From Cronobacter sakazakii (GTDB lineage Bacteria > Pseudomonadota > Gammaproteobacteria > Enterobacterales > Enterobacteriaceae), in assembly GCF_000982825.1 (NCBI RefSeq), contig NZ_CP011047.1, positions 124,001-188,000 of the forward strand: a stretch of 64,000 nt of DNA. The letters are read 5' to 3'. The position numbers and the translations under genes were made by a program. Shown here in pieces: positions 34,299 through 42,700 of this stretch. A model generated the notes under the pieces. That model made no database searches. It saw only the letters and a program-made list of their open reading frames with translations, and was not told the origin of the DNA. Every line of letters starts with the position of its first letter. Position 1 is the stretch's first letter.

Positions 34299-34856
34299 TC
34301 AGGAGGCATTCATTTCTTTCTTCACGCGAAACACTGTAGCCCTGCCACAATCGCACAGCTTTGCGATCTCGTCTGGTGTGTTTTTTCCGGCTTTTAACAT
34401 ATCGATAATCTTGCTGTGTAGTTCTTTGTTCTTTTGCTTGCCCTTGTACTTCTTAGCTTCTTTGGCAATAGCGATCCCCTCGTTGCGGCGTGATGCGATC
34501 ATGCCACGCTCAAATTCCGCTACTGCCCCCATCATAGTCAGGATCAGGCGTGATTGTGGGGAGTTGTCGAAGCTCATCGAGTTTGCGAGGAATTGAACAG
34601 TAATCCCGCGATCAACGAGATTATCAATCATCACCAACAAATCGCGGGTATTACGTGCGAGGCGATCAATGGAATGGGTAACGAGGGTGTCCCCTTCGCG
34701 GAGGTGAGAAAGCATGTTCAACAGTTCAGGTCTTTCGCTGGTGGATTTCCCTGACTCTTTCTCTGTAACAATTTTGTCACAAATAGGTTCCAGTACTGCC
34801 AACTGACGCTCAAGATTCTGATCCTTCGTTGAGACTCTCGCATAACCAAAAATCAT
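34299..34856 (-). CDS. small serine recombinase (resolvase/invertase family)
   Basis: 185 residues. The N-terminal catalytic motif MIFGYARVSTKDQN puts the nucleophile at Ser9. The conserved Arg region THSIDRLARNTRDL and FAEFERG-like VAEFERGMIASRR are present, and the C-terminal helix-turn-helix (TPDEIAKLCDCGRATVFRV) is complete. ATG 34856 is chosen because GAGGGTAGG precedes it. The stop codon lies inside the IS1 target duplication, so the insertion left the protein unchanged. An inverted-repeat cluster just upstream is a likely res site. It probably resolves multimers of the excised element, or inverts DNA. Confidence 0.9.
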   Translation of the reverse strand: MIFGYARVSTKDQNLERQLAVLEPICDKIVTEKESGKSTSERPELLNMLSHLREGDTLVTHSIDRLARNTRDLLVMIDNLVDRGITVQFLANSMSFDNSPQSRLILTMMGAVAEFERGMIASRRNEGIAIAKEAKKYKGKQKNKELHSKIIDMLKAGKNTPDEIAKLCDCGRATVFRVKKEMNAS

Positions 34857-34879
34857 TTTCCTACCCTCACTACTGATCA

Positions 34880-34942
34880 GTATCATTTAAATTATCTCAA
34901 TGATACAGTATCATTTATATCCCTTCAACATTTAAATGATAC
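34880..34942. promoter_or_regulatory. res-like recombination site / operator
   Basis: Inverted repeats GTATCATTTAAA (34880-34891) and TTTAAATGATAC (34931-34942) flank a central palindrome AATGATACAGTATCATT (34899-34915). The array of one repeated half-site, ATGATAC, directly upstream of the recombinase gene fits a resolvase binding and crossover site that also covers its promoter. Confidence 0.7.
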
Positions 34943-35090
34943 GAAGTGAGACAGGAAAACCGAGTATCGTTGGGGAGTACTCAAAAGAGATTTTGCACTG
35001 CTCATTTTTTAATCTCAAATAGCAAATTACATTTTTCACTTTGCCTTAAAGATACGATGTAATTAGTGTATGGCATACATTGATAATGAA

Positions 35091-35768
35091 CTAATTAAAA
35101 TATGATGTAAAAATACTTGTCATTCCCATAATATCTGAAATGAAAAGTACTTCGCATACAATCAAAAACGTTGGAATGATATATGGGAAAAATCTAATAG
35201 CATAACCTTTAACAAATTTCCAAAGCCTAACAATTCCAGTTATATTAAAATCATTACGGGATTCTAAAGTTGCAAAGAGATAGTCGACCCGCTTGTGATT
35301 TTCACAGCTACAAGTAACCTTATTATACATCTTGTGGTACTTGTTTAAATCAACCACAGCCACCTCCGATTCAGGTTCAAAAATTTCTGCTCTAAGCCTC
35401 CTGATAAGCTCTTTTATTTTAACACCACATTCATCAAGTAATGCTGCTCTTAGTTCATATTTTGAAGTTGCAATAACCACAGAATAAACAAGAACTGAAA
35501 CAGCTAAGAATATTTGAATTACAGTTAAAGCATTGGAGCTATAATGCATCTCCCTGCCTGTTATTTGGAATAAAGGAATAAAAATCAACCCAAGGGATAG
35601 GATTGTAGTTGTAAAAAAAGAATAGAAACTAATATTTTTTAACGACTCAGCCCTATTGAAGCGACATCTTGATGTCACACGCATACTGTTAAGTAATTTT
35701 ATTTTAGGATCTTGAATTTCCCTTTCTACCGGATTTAAAGATAAAAACCAAAAAAACATTTTTTTCAT
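35091..35768 (-). CDS. SLATT-domain membrane protein
   Basis: 225 residues. Start ATG 35768 has GAGGTGG four bases upstream. The pattern fits the SLATT family: LLNSMRVTSRCRFNRAESLK, two membrane helices (about residues 47-68 and 80-100), then a cytosolic helical segment with YHKMYNKVTCSCENHKRVDYL. A further hydrophobic segment is near residues 190-210. SLATT proteins are predicted pore-forming effectors in nucleotide-dependent immune systems. No nucleotidyltransferase, SLOG or reverse transcriptase partner is adjacent, so its trigger is unknown. Confidence 0.75.
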   Translation of the reverse strand: MKKMFFWFLSLNPVEREIQDPKIKLLNSMRVTSRCRFNRAESLKNISFYSFFTTTILSLGLIFIPLFQITGREMHYSSNALTVIQIFLAVSVLVYSVVIATSKYELRAALLDECGVKIKELIRRLRAEIFEPESEVAVVDLNKYHKMYNKVTCSCENHKRVDYLFATLESRNDFNITGIVRLWKFVKGYAIRFFPYIIPTFLIVCEVLFISDIMGMTSIFTSYFN

Positions 35769-36242
35769 AGCCACCTCTATTTTCTGAGAAAACTTTTTAG
35801 TAAACATAATTGTTATCAATGAAAAGAAGTTAAAGTGTATACAAAACCACAAAGAAAAACATATTAAATTTCATCTTTTGTCAGGAATATCAAATTTTTA
35901 CTAACATGTACTTACACAAAAAAATTGCCACCTACGATTCAACAAACAATTCTTATAGATGGGAAAGATTTTATAGTTCCCGAGACAATGAAAATATTAT
36001 AACGAGGCCTGAGTTTTTTAGTCAATTCAGGTTTAGTAAAAAGCTCAGTACTGAGAGCTGAGTACACTGCATTTGGTCGGCGGGGTTGAACCTGACCATA
36101 CGAACGAGATTTCAAATCGTGCAGAAAAAAACTGACTGTACTTTTATCTCAGTAAACGATCCCTTTAACTTTTGAACCAGAAAAAGGGATGACTAATTTT
36201 ATATTATTTTATGCTCTTAAGGCAGGTAACCATAGCTACTTT
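35769..36242. other. non-coding region between the SLATT and HEPN-like genes
   Basis: 474 bp. Contains the palindrome CTCAGTACTGAG (36044-36055). At 36062-36125 on the minus strand a tRNA-like stretch occurs, GATTTGAAATC followed by GGTTCAACCCC and CCGACCA, but no full cloverleaf can be drawn. The start-proximal part holds the SLATT gene promoter. Confidence 0.5.
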
Positions 36243-37118
36243 TCAAATATTAAGCTCTTTTGATAATCCATTAGCCTTAACATTCTCAATATCTTCTTCG
36301 GATGGATGAAAGAATGGTTCAATCCCAAACAGTTTTTTTTCTCTAAGTAAAGATGAAAATTTATTCATTTCTATAAGAAATTCACTGGGTTTAGTAGAAA
36401 TTCGATGTATAGGTGGTTTTTCCCCTTTTAAAACACTATGTACTGCTTCAGGTATGCTAGGATAATGTTCAATACCATGAACTATATACTTTTGACAAAA
36501 CCACGCCAATCTATCGTTAGTGCAATTGTTATATTCTTTTCTATCTTCATCAACGCATAGAATATTAAATGCTATAAAAACCTCCTTATGTATTTCTTGT
36601 GGATTAAAAAGTATTCCTCTACTTTTATCTTTAAAAGGATGTGCGACCCAACGATCTCTAATAGAAATAATCCCAGAATCCTTTATCCGTTTACATAGAC
36701 TATTAATATAACCAAAGTCAGATTTGAATTCTGGTGACATAGATATATCTTTCATATTAAACTTAATGAGTTCATAAAAGATATTAAAATTCAGTATGAC
36801 ACTATTTACAAAAGGCTCATTGAAAGCAATAAAGGCTTTTTTTTCATCATCAGCATTCTGGAAAGCATTTGGATAATTACCTATCATATATCTAAAGCTC
36901 AGATATGAACTTCCAATATTAAACAATGAATTGTAAACTCTATCAATGCCTATTTTTTTGTTCAAGAAACGCTCAACATTTTCATTGAAATAATTTTTAG
37001 AAATATTAAAATCAGTATTACCATACTTTGACTTAAGGTAATTATCTTGAGGGAACGTATAAAATTTTATAAGAAGGAAAAGTATCTCTTTCTGATTCAA
37101 TGATAAATTATCAAACAT
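36243..37118 (-). CDS. HEPN-like protein, function unknown
   Basis: 291 residues, helical, no signal or membrane segment. ATG 37118 follows GAGGGATTTGTT. I do not recognise the family. ISIRDRWVAHPF contains Arg154-x5-His160, compatible with the Rx4-6H active site of HEPN ribonucleases and similar to the R-N-x-x-A-H-type motif of HEPN subfamilies; this is a weak single-motif assignment. Its position in a cargo region with a SLATT protein and a nuclease-like pair makes a defence role plausible. Base composition is strongly AT-rich. Confidence 0.65.
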   Translation of the reverse strand: MFDNLSLNQKEILFLLIKFYTFPQDNYLKSKYGNTDFNISKNYFNENVERFLNKKIGIDRVYNSLFNIGSSYLSFRYMIGNYPNAFQNADDEKKAFIAFNEPFVNSVILNFNIFYELIKFNMKDISMSPEFKSDFGYINSLCKRIKDSGIISIRDRWVAHPFKDKSRGILFNPQEIHKEVFIAFNILCVDEDRKEYNNCTNDRLAWFCQKYIVHGIEHYPSIPEAVHSVLKGEKPPIHRISTKPSEFLIEMNKFSSLLREKKLFGIEPFFHPSEEDIENVKANGLSKELNI

Positions 37119-37408
37119 AACAAATCCCTCGTGGAATTAACAATAATAAAATCTATCATAGTACATAAAAACCTAACCAATTCGGTGTTGTGACCGTCTA
37201 TAGTATATCATTATAGTTTCAGTATACAAATAATCTGTATGGTATATACGTTGAGTATGCCCAAGTTTAGAAAAAAATAATCTTAATCAAAAATTAGACA
37301 CTTTTCCAATTTCACTACTATCAATTTAAATTTTAAAGGATAATGTACCCATACTCATATTCATCACTTGAATACAGGCCGATTACACGGCCTTATTTGT
37401 AACATTAA

Positions 37409-37765
37409 TCATTGAGAACGATCCAGTACCATATATGTGGGTTGGCACATGCTGCCACGCTCCTGTAACCAGTAGTAATCCAAATCGGCAACTCGAACAT
37501 TCAGACCTGAATCAACACGGTTGATCTGTAGCCGTAGCCCTACAGTATCCTTGTACGATAAACCAGATTTAACATTGTATTTGTACTTAACCCCGTTTTC
37601 TTCTTCAAATGACTTGAGATAAGGGGTGATTTGCTTCTGAATTTCTTTCAAACAAATAACTTCATTGCCAACAATAAAGGGTTTTTCTATTTTTCCGTCT
37701 GGTACTGCCGCTATTGAAGAGACAGAAACACAAAATAGCATGGCTGCGATAGAAGTTTTTTTCAT
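37409..37765 (-). CDS. small secreted protein of the element
   Basis: 118 residues with a signal peptide (MKKTSIAAMLFCVSVSSIAA, cleavage about AA-VPDG). The mature part of about 98 residues has two cysteines (VICLKEIQ and GSMCQPTY). AAGGAATATTAAA precedes the ATG. It is 11 bp behind a membrane-protein gene and likely cotranscribed. The family is not recognised. It may be an envelope accessory or an immunity/exclusion protein, which is a guess from location only. Confidence 0.7.
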   Translation of the reverse strand: MKKTSIAAMLFCVSVSSIAAVPDGKIEKPFIVGNEVICLKEIQKQITPYLKSFEEENGVKYKYNVKSGLSYKDTVGLRLQINRVDSGLNVRVADLDYYWLQERGSMCQPTYMVLDRSQ

Positions 37766-37776
37766 TTTAATATTCC

Positions 37777-38556
37777 TTATTGAAGGTTAGTACTTAATAC
37801 TTCACCAGTATCAGCATTGTATGTGCAGGAGTATTGTATATTTTTAAACGCACCGAAACCGTTTTGAGCCTGTGCTCGATGCCCGTAAAGAGTAACTAAT
37901 CTCCTGTTTTTATCGTACCAACTTAGAGAGGAAAATTTTGGTTCTGTAATTCCATCAGTCCACTTAAATTCGTACTTAGCAGAATCCTCGACAGCTTTTT
38001 CACATACATAATCTCCTCGTTCATGTTTCGATATATAGCATTCTGGATTGTCACTACGCATGCATTCAATCTCTTGTTCTTTTGCCTTTTGTTCTTTCTC
38101 TGCTGCAAGAGCTGCATCCTGAGCGGCTTTGGCTTCAGCTTTAGATTTCTGCTCTGCCAAATACTTTGCGTAATCAGTAGCATTGGTAATGTTATTTTCA
38201 CGGGCGTGAGAAAAATCTCTACCGTCTTTAAAACCAAGTTTTTGTGCTCTCGCTTCATCGCTTGAAGAACGGGCTGCACCTGCCGCGATAACAAGTCCGA
38301 TGATCAATACTGGCACTGTATAATTGTTCACGATTTTATAGGGTAAGTACTTCGCTTTGAGCGTACCAGACCCCAAAACAGCCCAACCTATAGCGATAAC
38401 ACATGCCACCAATTGGCACAATCCAGCGGCTGTAAGCATTACGACCGACGAGAAGCCAGTACCGGCTGCGAAAAGATCACCAAATTTCTCCATTGACGCA
38501 AGGAATAAAAATACGCCCCAAATTCCATAGATTCCTATTTTTAAAAACTTATTCAC
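37777..38556 (-). CDS. membrane protein with coiled-coil linker
   Basis: 259 residues from GTG 38556, preceded by AAAGGAAAATTACA. Three hydrophobic segments (about residues 8-22, 35-62, 78-95) are followed by an Ala/Lys/Glu-rich coiled coil (about residues 125-165; KSKAEAKAAQDAALAAEKEQ) and a soluble C-terminal domain with several cysteines (IECMRSDNPECYISK, DYVCEKA, YSCTYNADTGEV). The family is not recognised. It heads a two-gene unit with the secreted protein at 37409. Confidence 0.72.
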   Translation of the reverse strand: MNKFLKIGIYGIWGVFLFLASMEKFGDLFAAGTGFSSVVMLTAAGLCQLVACVIAIGWAVLGSGTLKAKYLPYKIVNNYTVPVLIIGLVIAAGAARSSSDEARAQKLGFKDGRDFSHARENNITNATDYAKYLAEQKSKAEAKAAQDAALAAEKEQKAKEQEIECMRSDNPECYISKHERGDYVCEKAVEDSAKYEFKWTDGITEPKFSSLSWYDKNRRLVTLYGHRAQAQNGFGAFKNIQYSCTYNADTGEVLSTNLQ

Positions 38557-39534
38557 TGTAATTTTCCTTTAAAAATTTTCCAAGTCAGATAGTTCATTCC
38601 ATTTATATAATCGGCAATAATTCGTTTGCCTTTAGGTATCTCTCTCAAAAAGAAATCCCCCAATTATTAGTTGTACAACTCTCACTGCTTTATCACTCCC
38701 GTTAGCTTCTTTCAGGCCAAAAGTACGGACTGAAACCATCCGTTTTCAAGCTCTCAAGAGTAACACGTACACCCATCATTGATCGATATTAACGATCAAT
38801 AATTAGATAATTGATCGTTCTAATCTATCAAAATCTATTAATTCAATACAAATCAATAGGTAAAAACGATCAAGGGGATTCGTAGAACATGAAAAAGGCT
38901 ATGTGTCTGATTTCAATACGGGGAGGACTGTCGATTCCATTACGTAAACGCTCTTAAAGAGTCGCTACGGCGTTCTATGCGTTTTTGTGCGTTCAGGTAT
39001 GTCAGTGATGAACAACGCGTTCAGGGGCTTCCTGTGCATTTTGTCGGGAACACCATCATGGAAAGGGATTGATCGGATCGGGTTCGCTTCTCTCAGAGCA
39101 GTACTTATAGGGCTTTTCCAGTAACTGTAACGGCAGATCCCCCACTAAGTACAAAAAGGAATTTTTTGTATAATAAGTAATTAAATAACAATCGGTTATG
39201 TACTTAGTGACAGAACTAAAAACGCGATTGGTTCGCTCTGCCAGTGACTGAAAGGAACGCAGCAGTAGAACCGAATCCAGCGAACAGTACACGCAAAGCG
39301 GGTGCTGTTTAAATGTTTTATTTGTATAAACAATGGGATAGCTATCAAGTACTCACTACGTGAGCACTCTCACTAACTACCCGAAACAGTTCGCTTGCTT
39401 CGCCGCTCCTGCTTTCAGGTAGTTAATTCGCATTCGCTCTTTGTGATGTCGGAAATTAATTACCTATTGATTTATAAGGTATTATTTTTCGGACATTTGC
39501 TGTATATGATGGTGTTCCCGACAGGGAAGCAGAG
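38557..39534. other. 978-bp non-coding region with nested inverted repeats, candidate origin
   Basis: No convincing gene. It contains AACGATCAA-type repeats (38791-38799, complement at 38811-38819, 38865-38873), with AACGATCAAT/ATTGATCGTT forming a dyad. A perfect 18-bp inverted pair, TGTCGGGAACACCATCAT at 39042-39059 and its complement at 39506-39523, encloses a perfect 11-bp pair, CACTAAGTACA at 39143-39153 and its complement at 39199-39209, around an AT-rich loop. It lies beside the helicase-like gene. A replication origin, transfer origin or regulatory hub is possible. Confidence 0.55.
39042..39523. repeat. 18-bp perfect inverted repeat pair, 446 bp apart
   Basis: TGTCGGGAACACCATCAT (39042-39059) and ATGATGGTGTTCCCGACA (39506-39523) are exact reverse complements. 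The right copy ends 12 bp from the stop of the helicase-like gene. Confidence 0.85.
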
Positions 39535-40980
39535 CTATTTCTGTTTCTTTTTTGCTGCTTTTTCGTACTTCTCGTACATGGCTGCCCTTTCCTCAGTACT
39601 GAGATCTTCGTTAGTAGCATTGGCAAGAAACGCCCTGAACGCTTCTAACTCAAGCCCTGGATTGTTGTCTTTCCAGCGTCTGAAACGCGTTGCTTTAGTG
39701 TCATCAAGAGTGAAACGCTTTTCCTTGTTCATTGAGCCTTGTGGCCTGCCTCTCTGCCCTTGTTCATCATCATCAATACCGAGATCTATGTACTCAATAT
39801 TGTCTGTGAGTGATCTGGCTTGCCATTCATCAAAAACATAGACTATCTGCGTTTCAGCACTGTCAAAATTCCTCGAAATCCCTCGTAGTACGAACTGGTG
39901 TAGACTTTCGTACTCCCTTGCAACGTGTATCGCTTCGCCGTCAATCTTAAAGAACAATTCACACTGTTTAGCTTCTGTTTCAGAGGGACGCATACAAGCC
40001 AACCAAACGCACGTGAGCAAGTGTTGGTACTGGTTAAATCCTCTGGCATCCGGGCTTATCTCTGTGCCGTTCTTGAGGCTCTGAGAATCGCTTTTGTTCT
40101 TCGTCCAGTAGAAGTCCTGTCCCTCAAGTTTTTCATCAATAAATGAGTATATTCTTTGTAATTTATCAGGGTTGTTAGTTTTCCATGTCCTTGATAGTTT
40201 ATGATTTTTTGAGAAGTAATAAACCTTTAATCTGTCTTTGAGATCTGTTTTTCGTGTTAATAATCCGCTAAGGGGAGTACTTTCAAAGAGTTCTTTATTG
40301 CCTTTATAGATCAATGACTTTTCAAAATTAGCACCGAGAAAGGTAATTGATACGTCTTTGTACTTATTGAGATCTTTCCATGCGGTAATATTAAGCTGTT
40401 CCTTTTCGATATCGGTAAAGTACTCATTATTCATTATAAAAAGATCATTATCATTCAATACTGAAAGTTGATTTAAAATGTTCTTTACTATATCCCCCTT
40501 TACGTCTGGGTTTCTTTCAGCCGCAATATACATATTTTTGTCATCTAAAATTTGCACTTTATGGATTAAAACATTGCGGATAACATTTTTTATTTCTGGA
40601 CTACCTTCATTGATATTTTGAAAAGAGTGAAAATTAGTCACATCGTCAATATAAACATTCCAGTTAGATAACAATTCACGAGGTATTTTGAAAAACGTTT
40701 TATCTGTTATGATTAATGTTTTATTACTTCCAGATGAAAGAAATTCAATGACTGAACTAATAACACTTTCATCTTTTGGTACTGTATCCGTAATAATATA
40801 CTCACAGTTATTGATTTGTTTTGCTGTCTGCTTAATAAGTTCTTGAGTGTTCTGTACTAAAATATATTTTTCAGTACTTTCGCTTTCGTTAATTATTTTA
40901 CATATTGCACGGGTCTTACCCGAACCACACTCAGCAGATATGTACTTAAACTTGTTATAAATAGGTGTAGGATTAATCAT
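39535..40980 (-). CDS. helicase-like P-loop ATPase
   Basis: 481 residues from ATG 40980, chosen because GGAG lies nine bases upstream; ATG 40995 has no ribosome site. The N-terminal Walker A ISAECGSGKTRAI, a motif Ia-like VQNTQELIKQ and a Walker B-like VYIDDVTNF suggest a superfamily 2 helicase fold. The C-terminus is Lys/Glu-rich and ends in a basic helix (YEKYEKAAKKKQ). The exact family is not recognised. Its place next to a repeat-rich non-coding region suggests a replication role for the excised circle, but a defence helicase is an alternative. Confidence 0.72.
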   Translation of the reverse strand: MINPTPIYNKFKYISAECGSGKTRAICKIINESESTEKYILVQNTQELIKQTAKQINNCEYIITDTVPKDESVISSVIEFLSSGSNKTLIITDKTFFKIPRELLSNWNVYIDDVTNFHSFQNINEGSPEIKNVIRNVLIHKVQILDDKNMYIAAERNPDVKGDIVKNILNQLSVLNDNDLFIMNNEYFTDIEKEQLNITAWKDLNKYKDVSITFLGANFEKSLIYKGNKELFESTPLSGLLTRKTDLKDRLKVYYFSKNHKLSRTWKTNNPDKLQRIYSFIDEKLEGQDFYWTKNKSDSQSLKNGTEISPDARGFNQYQHLLTCVWLACMRPSETEAKQCELFFKIDGEAIHVAREYESLHQFVLRGISRNFDSAETQIVYVFDEWQARSLTDNIEYIDLGIDDDEQGQRGRPQGSMNKEKRFTLDDTKATRFRRWKDNNPGLELEAFRAFLANATNEDLSTEERAAMYEKYEKAAKKKQK

Positions 40981-41009
40981 TTGCACACGCTCCATATTGA
41001 TTAATTTAG

Positions 41010-41041
41010 AAAGGCCGATTCGTTCCAGTGAGTCGGCCTTT
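41010..41041. terminator. terminator between serine integrase and helicase-like gene
   Basis: AAAGGCCGA (41010-41018) and TCGGCCTTT (41033-41041) enclose a 14-nt loop. It would end integrase transcripts before the helicase-like gene. Confidence 0.7.
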
Positions 41042-41122
41042 CGTCGTTTTAGTTATTAGTATTTAGAGTATACATTATCAAGCTTAAATCCCAAACTATA
41101 ATGAATACACTCAGAAAGGGAA

Positions 41123-42679
41123 TTAGTTCCTAATTAGATGTTCAACTTTTTTTAAGTCATCATTCTGAACACCCATGTACAGTACCTCACCACTTTTGCT
41201 ATTAATTACGATAGCTTGTTTTTCATTAATGGCAATATAATTAACAACCAAAAATATTGTATCGCTATATCTTTTTATAATTATACTTTTGATTACACGT
41301 TTAACCTTGATGTTAAAGTCGAGTCTTAAATCCACATTCAACGGATCACGCAATTCCTCTGAATATTTTTTCAACTCGTCGAATGTACTGACATTCACAT
41401 TCAAACGTTTTAGATTAGATATTTCAGATTCAATTTCTCCAATTTTCTTCTGTAGATTTTTCAATATCCTTCTGTCATTAGGATCGGGTATATCCTCTTT
41501 CTCGATATCTTGCAATATCTCATCTCTGTATTTTATGTGCGTTAACAATTCAATTGAGAGATGATTTACTCTAATCTGAACTTCAGACTCATTCGCATTC
41601 AATGACGAGAAATCAAAATTCCTGATATGTTGCAATAATGCATTTTCGAAAAGCTTGTATTTGAATCCACGTTCCTGACATCTATCAATCTTAACAAGAC
41701 TGCCGCCACAACGAAAGTATGACTCACCACTTGGTTCAACACTGTTAACCTGAACATATCTACCACATTCCATGCATATACATAATCCAGCAAATAAGTT
41801 ATTTGCCTTGCGATGTATTTTCCCAACAGGATTACGCTGTTTCCGTAGTTGGTCAACGATATGAAATAGTGATAAATCTACAACTACTGGATATATAACA
41901 AGACCACTCAGTTTTTTCCTACCAGTTGAATTAAACTTTCCAATCAATCGCTCATCTTTTATTATCTTGTTTAAGTGAGCAATAGTTGGTTCACTATCAT
42001 TGATTAACATATTCCTTTCTTTTAATACATCGCGTATTGCGGCAGGACCGAAACCATCAGCATACATCTGGAATATAAGATTGTACTTTTCCTTCTCCCC
42101 TTCTTTGATTACATATCCATTGTCTTTTACTTCCAACCACGATGGGACTCGATTAGTCAGTACTGCTTTACCATCGATCGCGTTTTTAATTCGTTCATCC
42201 CAATTCTTGATACTCAATCGGGCTTTACGTTTACTCTCGTTATGAGCACGTTGTAACCCACCTGTAATGATACTGAGGTCACTACTGGAATGATGTATTG
42301 TTTCAGTTTCGACTTCATGGATATCACATCCGGCAGTAATCAAATTGAGGAATAGATTAGCGGCTTTAATTGGTTCTGCTCGACTAAATCGGTCAAGATT
42401 CTCGATAACTAAAACCGCATTGATAATCTTACGCTCCAATACATCATCAATGAATGATTTCAGCACTGAACCATCTTCTATGTTCTTACCGCTATACGCC
42501 GAGATACCTTCTGCGTACAACCAGTTAACCGATCCTAACTCGTATCCTCGATTATGTAGAGAATCATCGTATGCAGCAACGTAATCTCGCAGCATTGTTT
42601 GCTGTCTTGGCATGCCATAACCATCTTTAGCCTGCCCTCGCGAACTGACACGAGCATAGCAATACACCGTTTTTTGCAT
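41123..42679 (-). CDS. large serine recombinase (integrase)
   Basis: 518 residues. Catalytic domain: YCYARVSSRGQAKDGYGMPR with nucleophile Ser12, and ENLDRFSRAEP with the conserved arginines. A recombinase domain follows (MYADGFGPAAIRDVLKERNM). A zinc ribbon with four cysteines (CICMECGRYVQ...YFRCGGS...DRCQERGF) and a coiled coil (DRRILKNLQKKIGEIESEIS) come next. This order is typical of phage and integrative-element integrases that join attP and attB. Its start lies 41 bp inside the right junction. It is the obvious enzyme for insertion into ppdD. Confidence 0.94.
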   Translation of the reverse strand: MQKTVYCYARVSSRGQAKDGYGMPRQQTMLRDYVAAYDDSLHNRGYELGSVNWLYAEGISAYSGKNIEDGSVLKSFIDDVLERKIINAVLVIENLDRFSRAEPIKAANLFLNLITAGCDIHEVETETIHHSSSDLSIITGGLQRAHNESKRKARLSIKNWDERIKNAIDGKAVLTNRVPSWLEVKDNGYVIKEGEKEKYNLIFQMYADGFGPAAIRDVLKERNMLINDSEPTIAHLNKIIKDERLIGKFNSTGRKKLSGLVIYPVVVDLSLFHIVDQLRKQRNPVGKIHRKANNLFAGLCICMECGRYVQVNSVEPSGESYFRCGGSLVKIDRCQERGFKYKLFENALLQHIRNFDFSSLNANESEVQIRVNHLSIELLTHIKYRDEILQDIEKEDIPDPNDRRILKNLQKKIGEIESEISNLKRLNVNVSTFDELKKYSEELRDPLNVDLRLDFNIKVKRVIKSIIIKRYSDTIFLVVNYIAINEKQAIVINSKSGEVLYMGVQNDDLKKVEHLIRN

Positions 42680-42700
42680 TCTATTTTACCAAAACCTATG

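Larger units (their letters stand above)
33517..34302. repeat. 9-bp target site duplication of IS1
   Basis: CAATCTCAG occurs at 33517-33525 and again at 34294-34302, exactly flanking the IS1 ends. Confidence 0.95.

Noticed and set aside
36062..36125. Functional tRNA gene
   Set aside because: T-loop-like and anticodon-like pieces are present but acceptor and T stems do not pair, so no cloverleaf forms.
39056..39292. 78-codon minus-strand frame in the non-coding block
   Set aside because: No ribosome site, ends in the inverted-repeat sequence and has no protein-like composition; the region is better explained by repeats.
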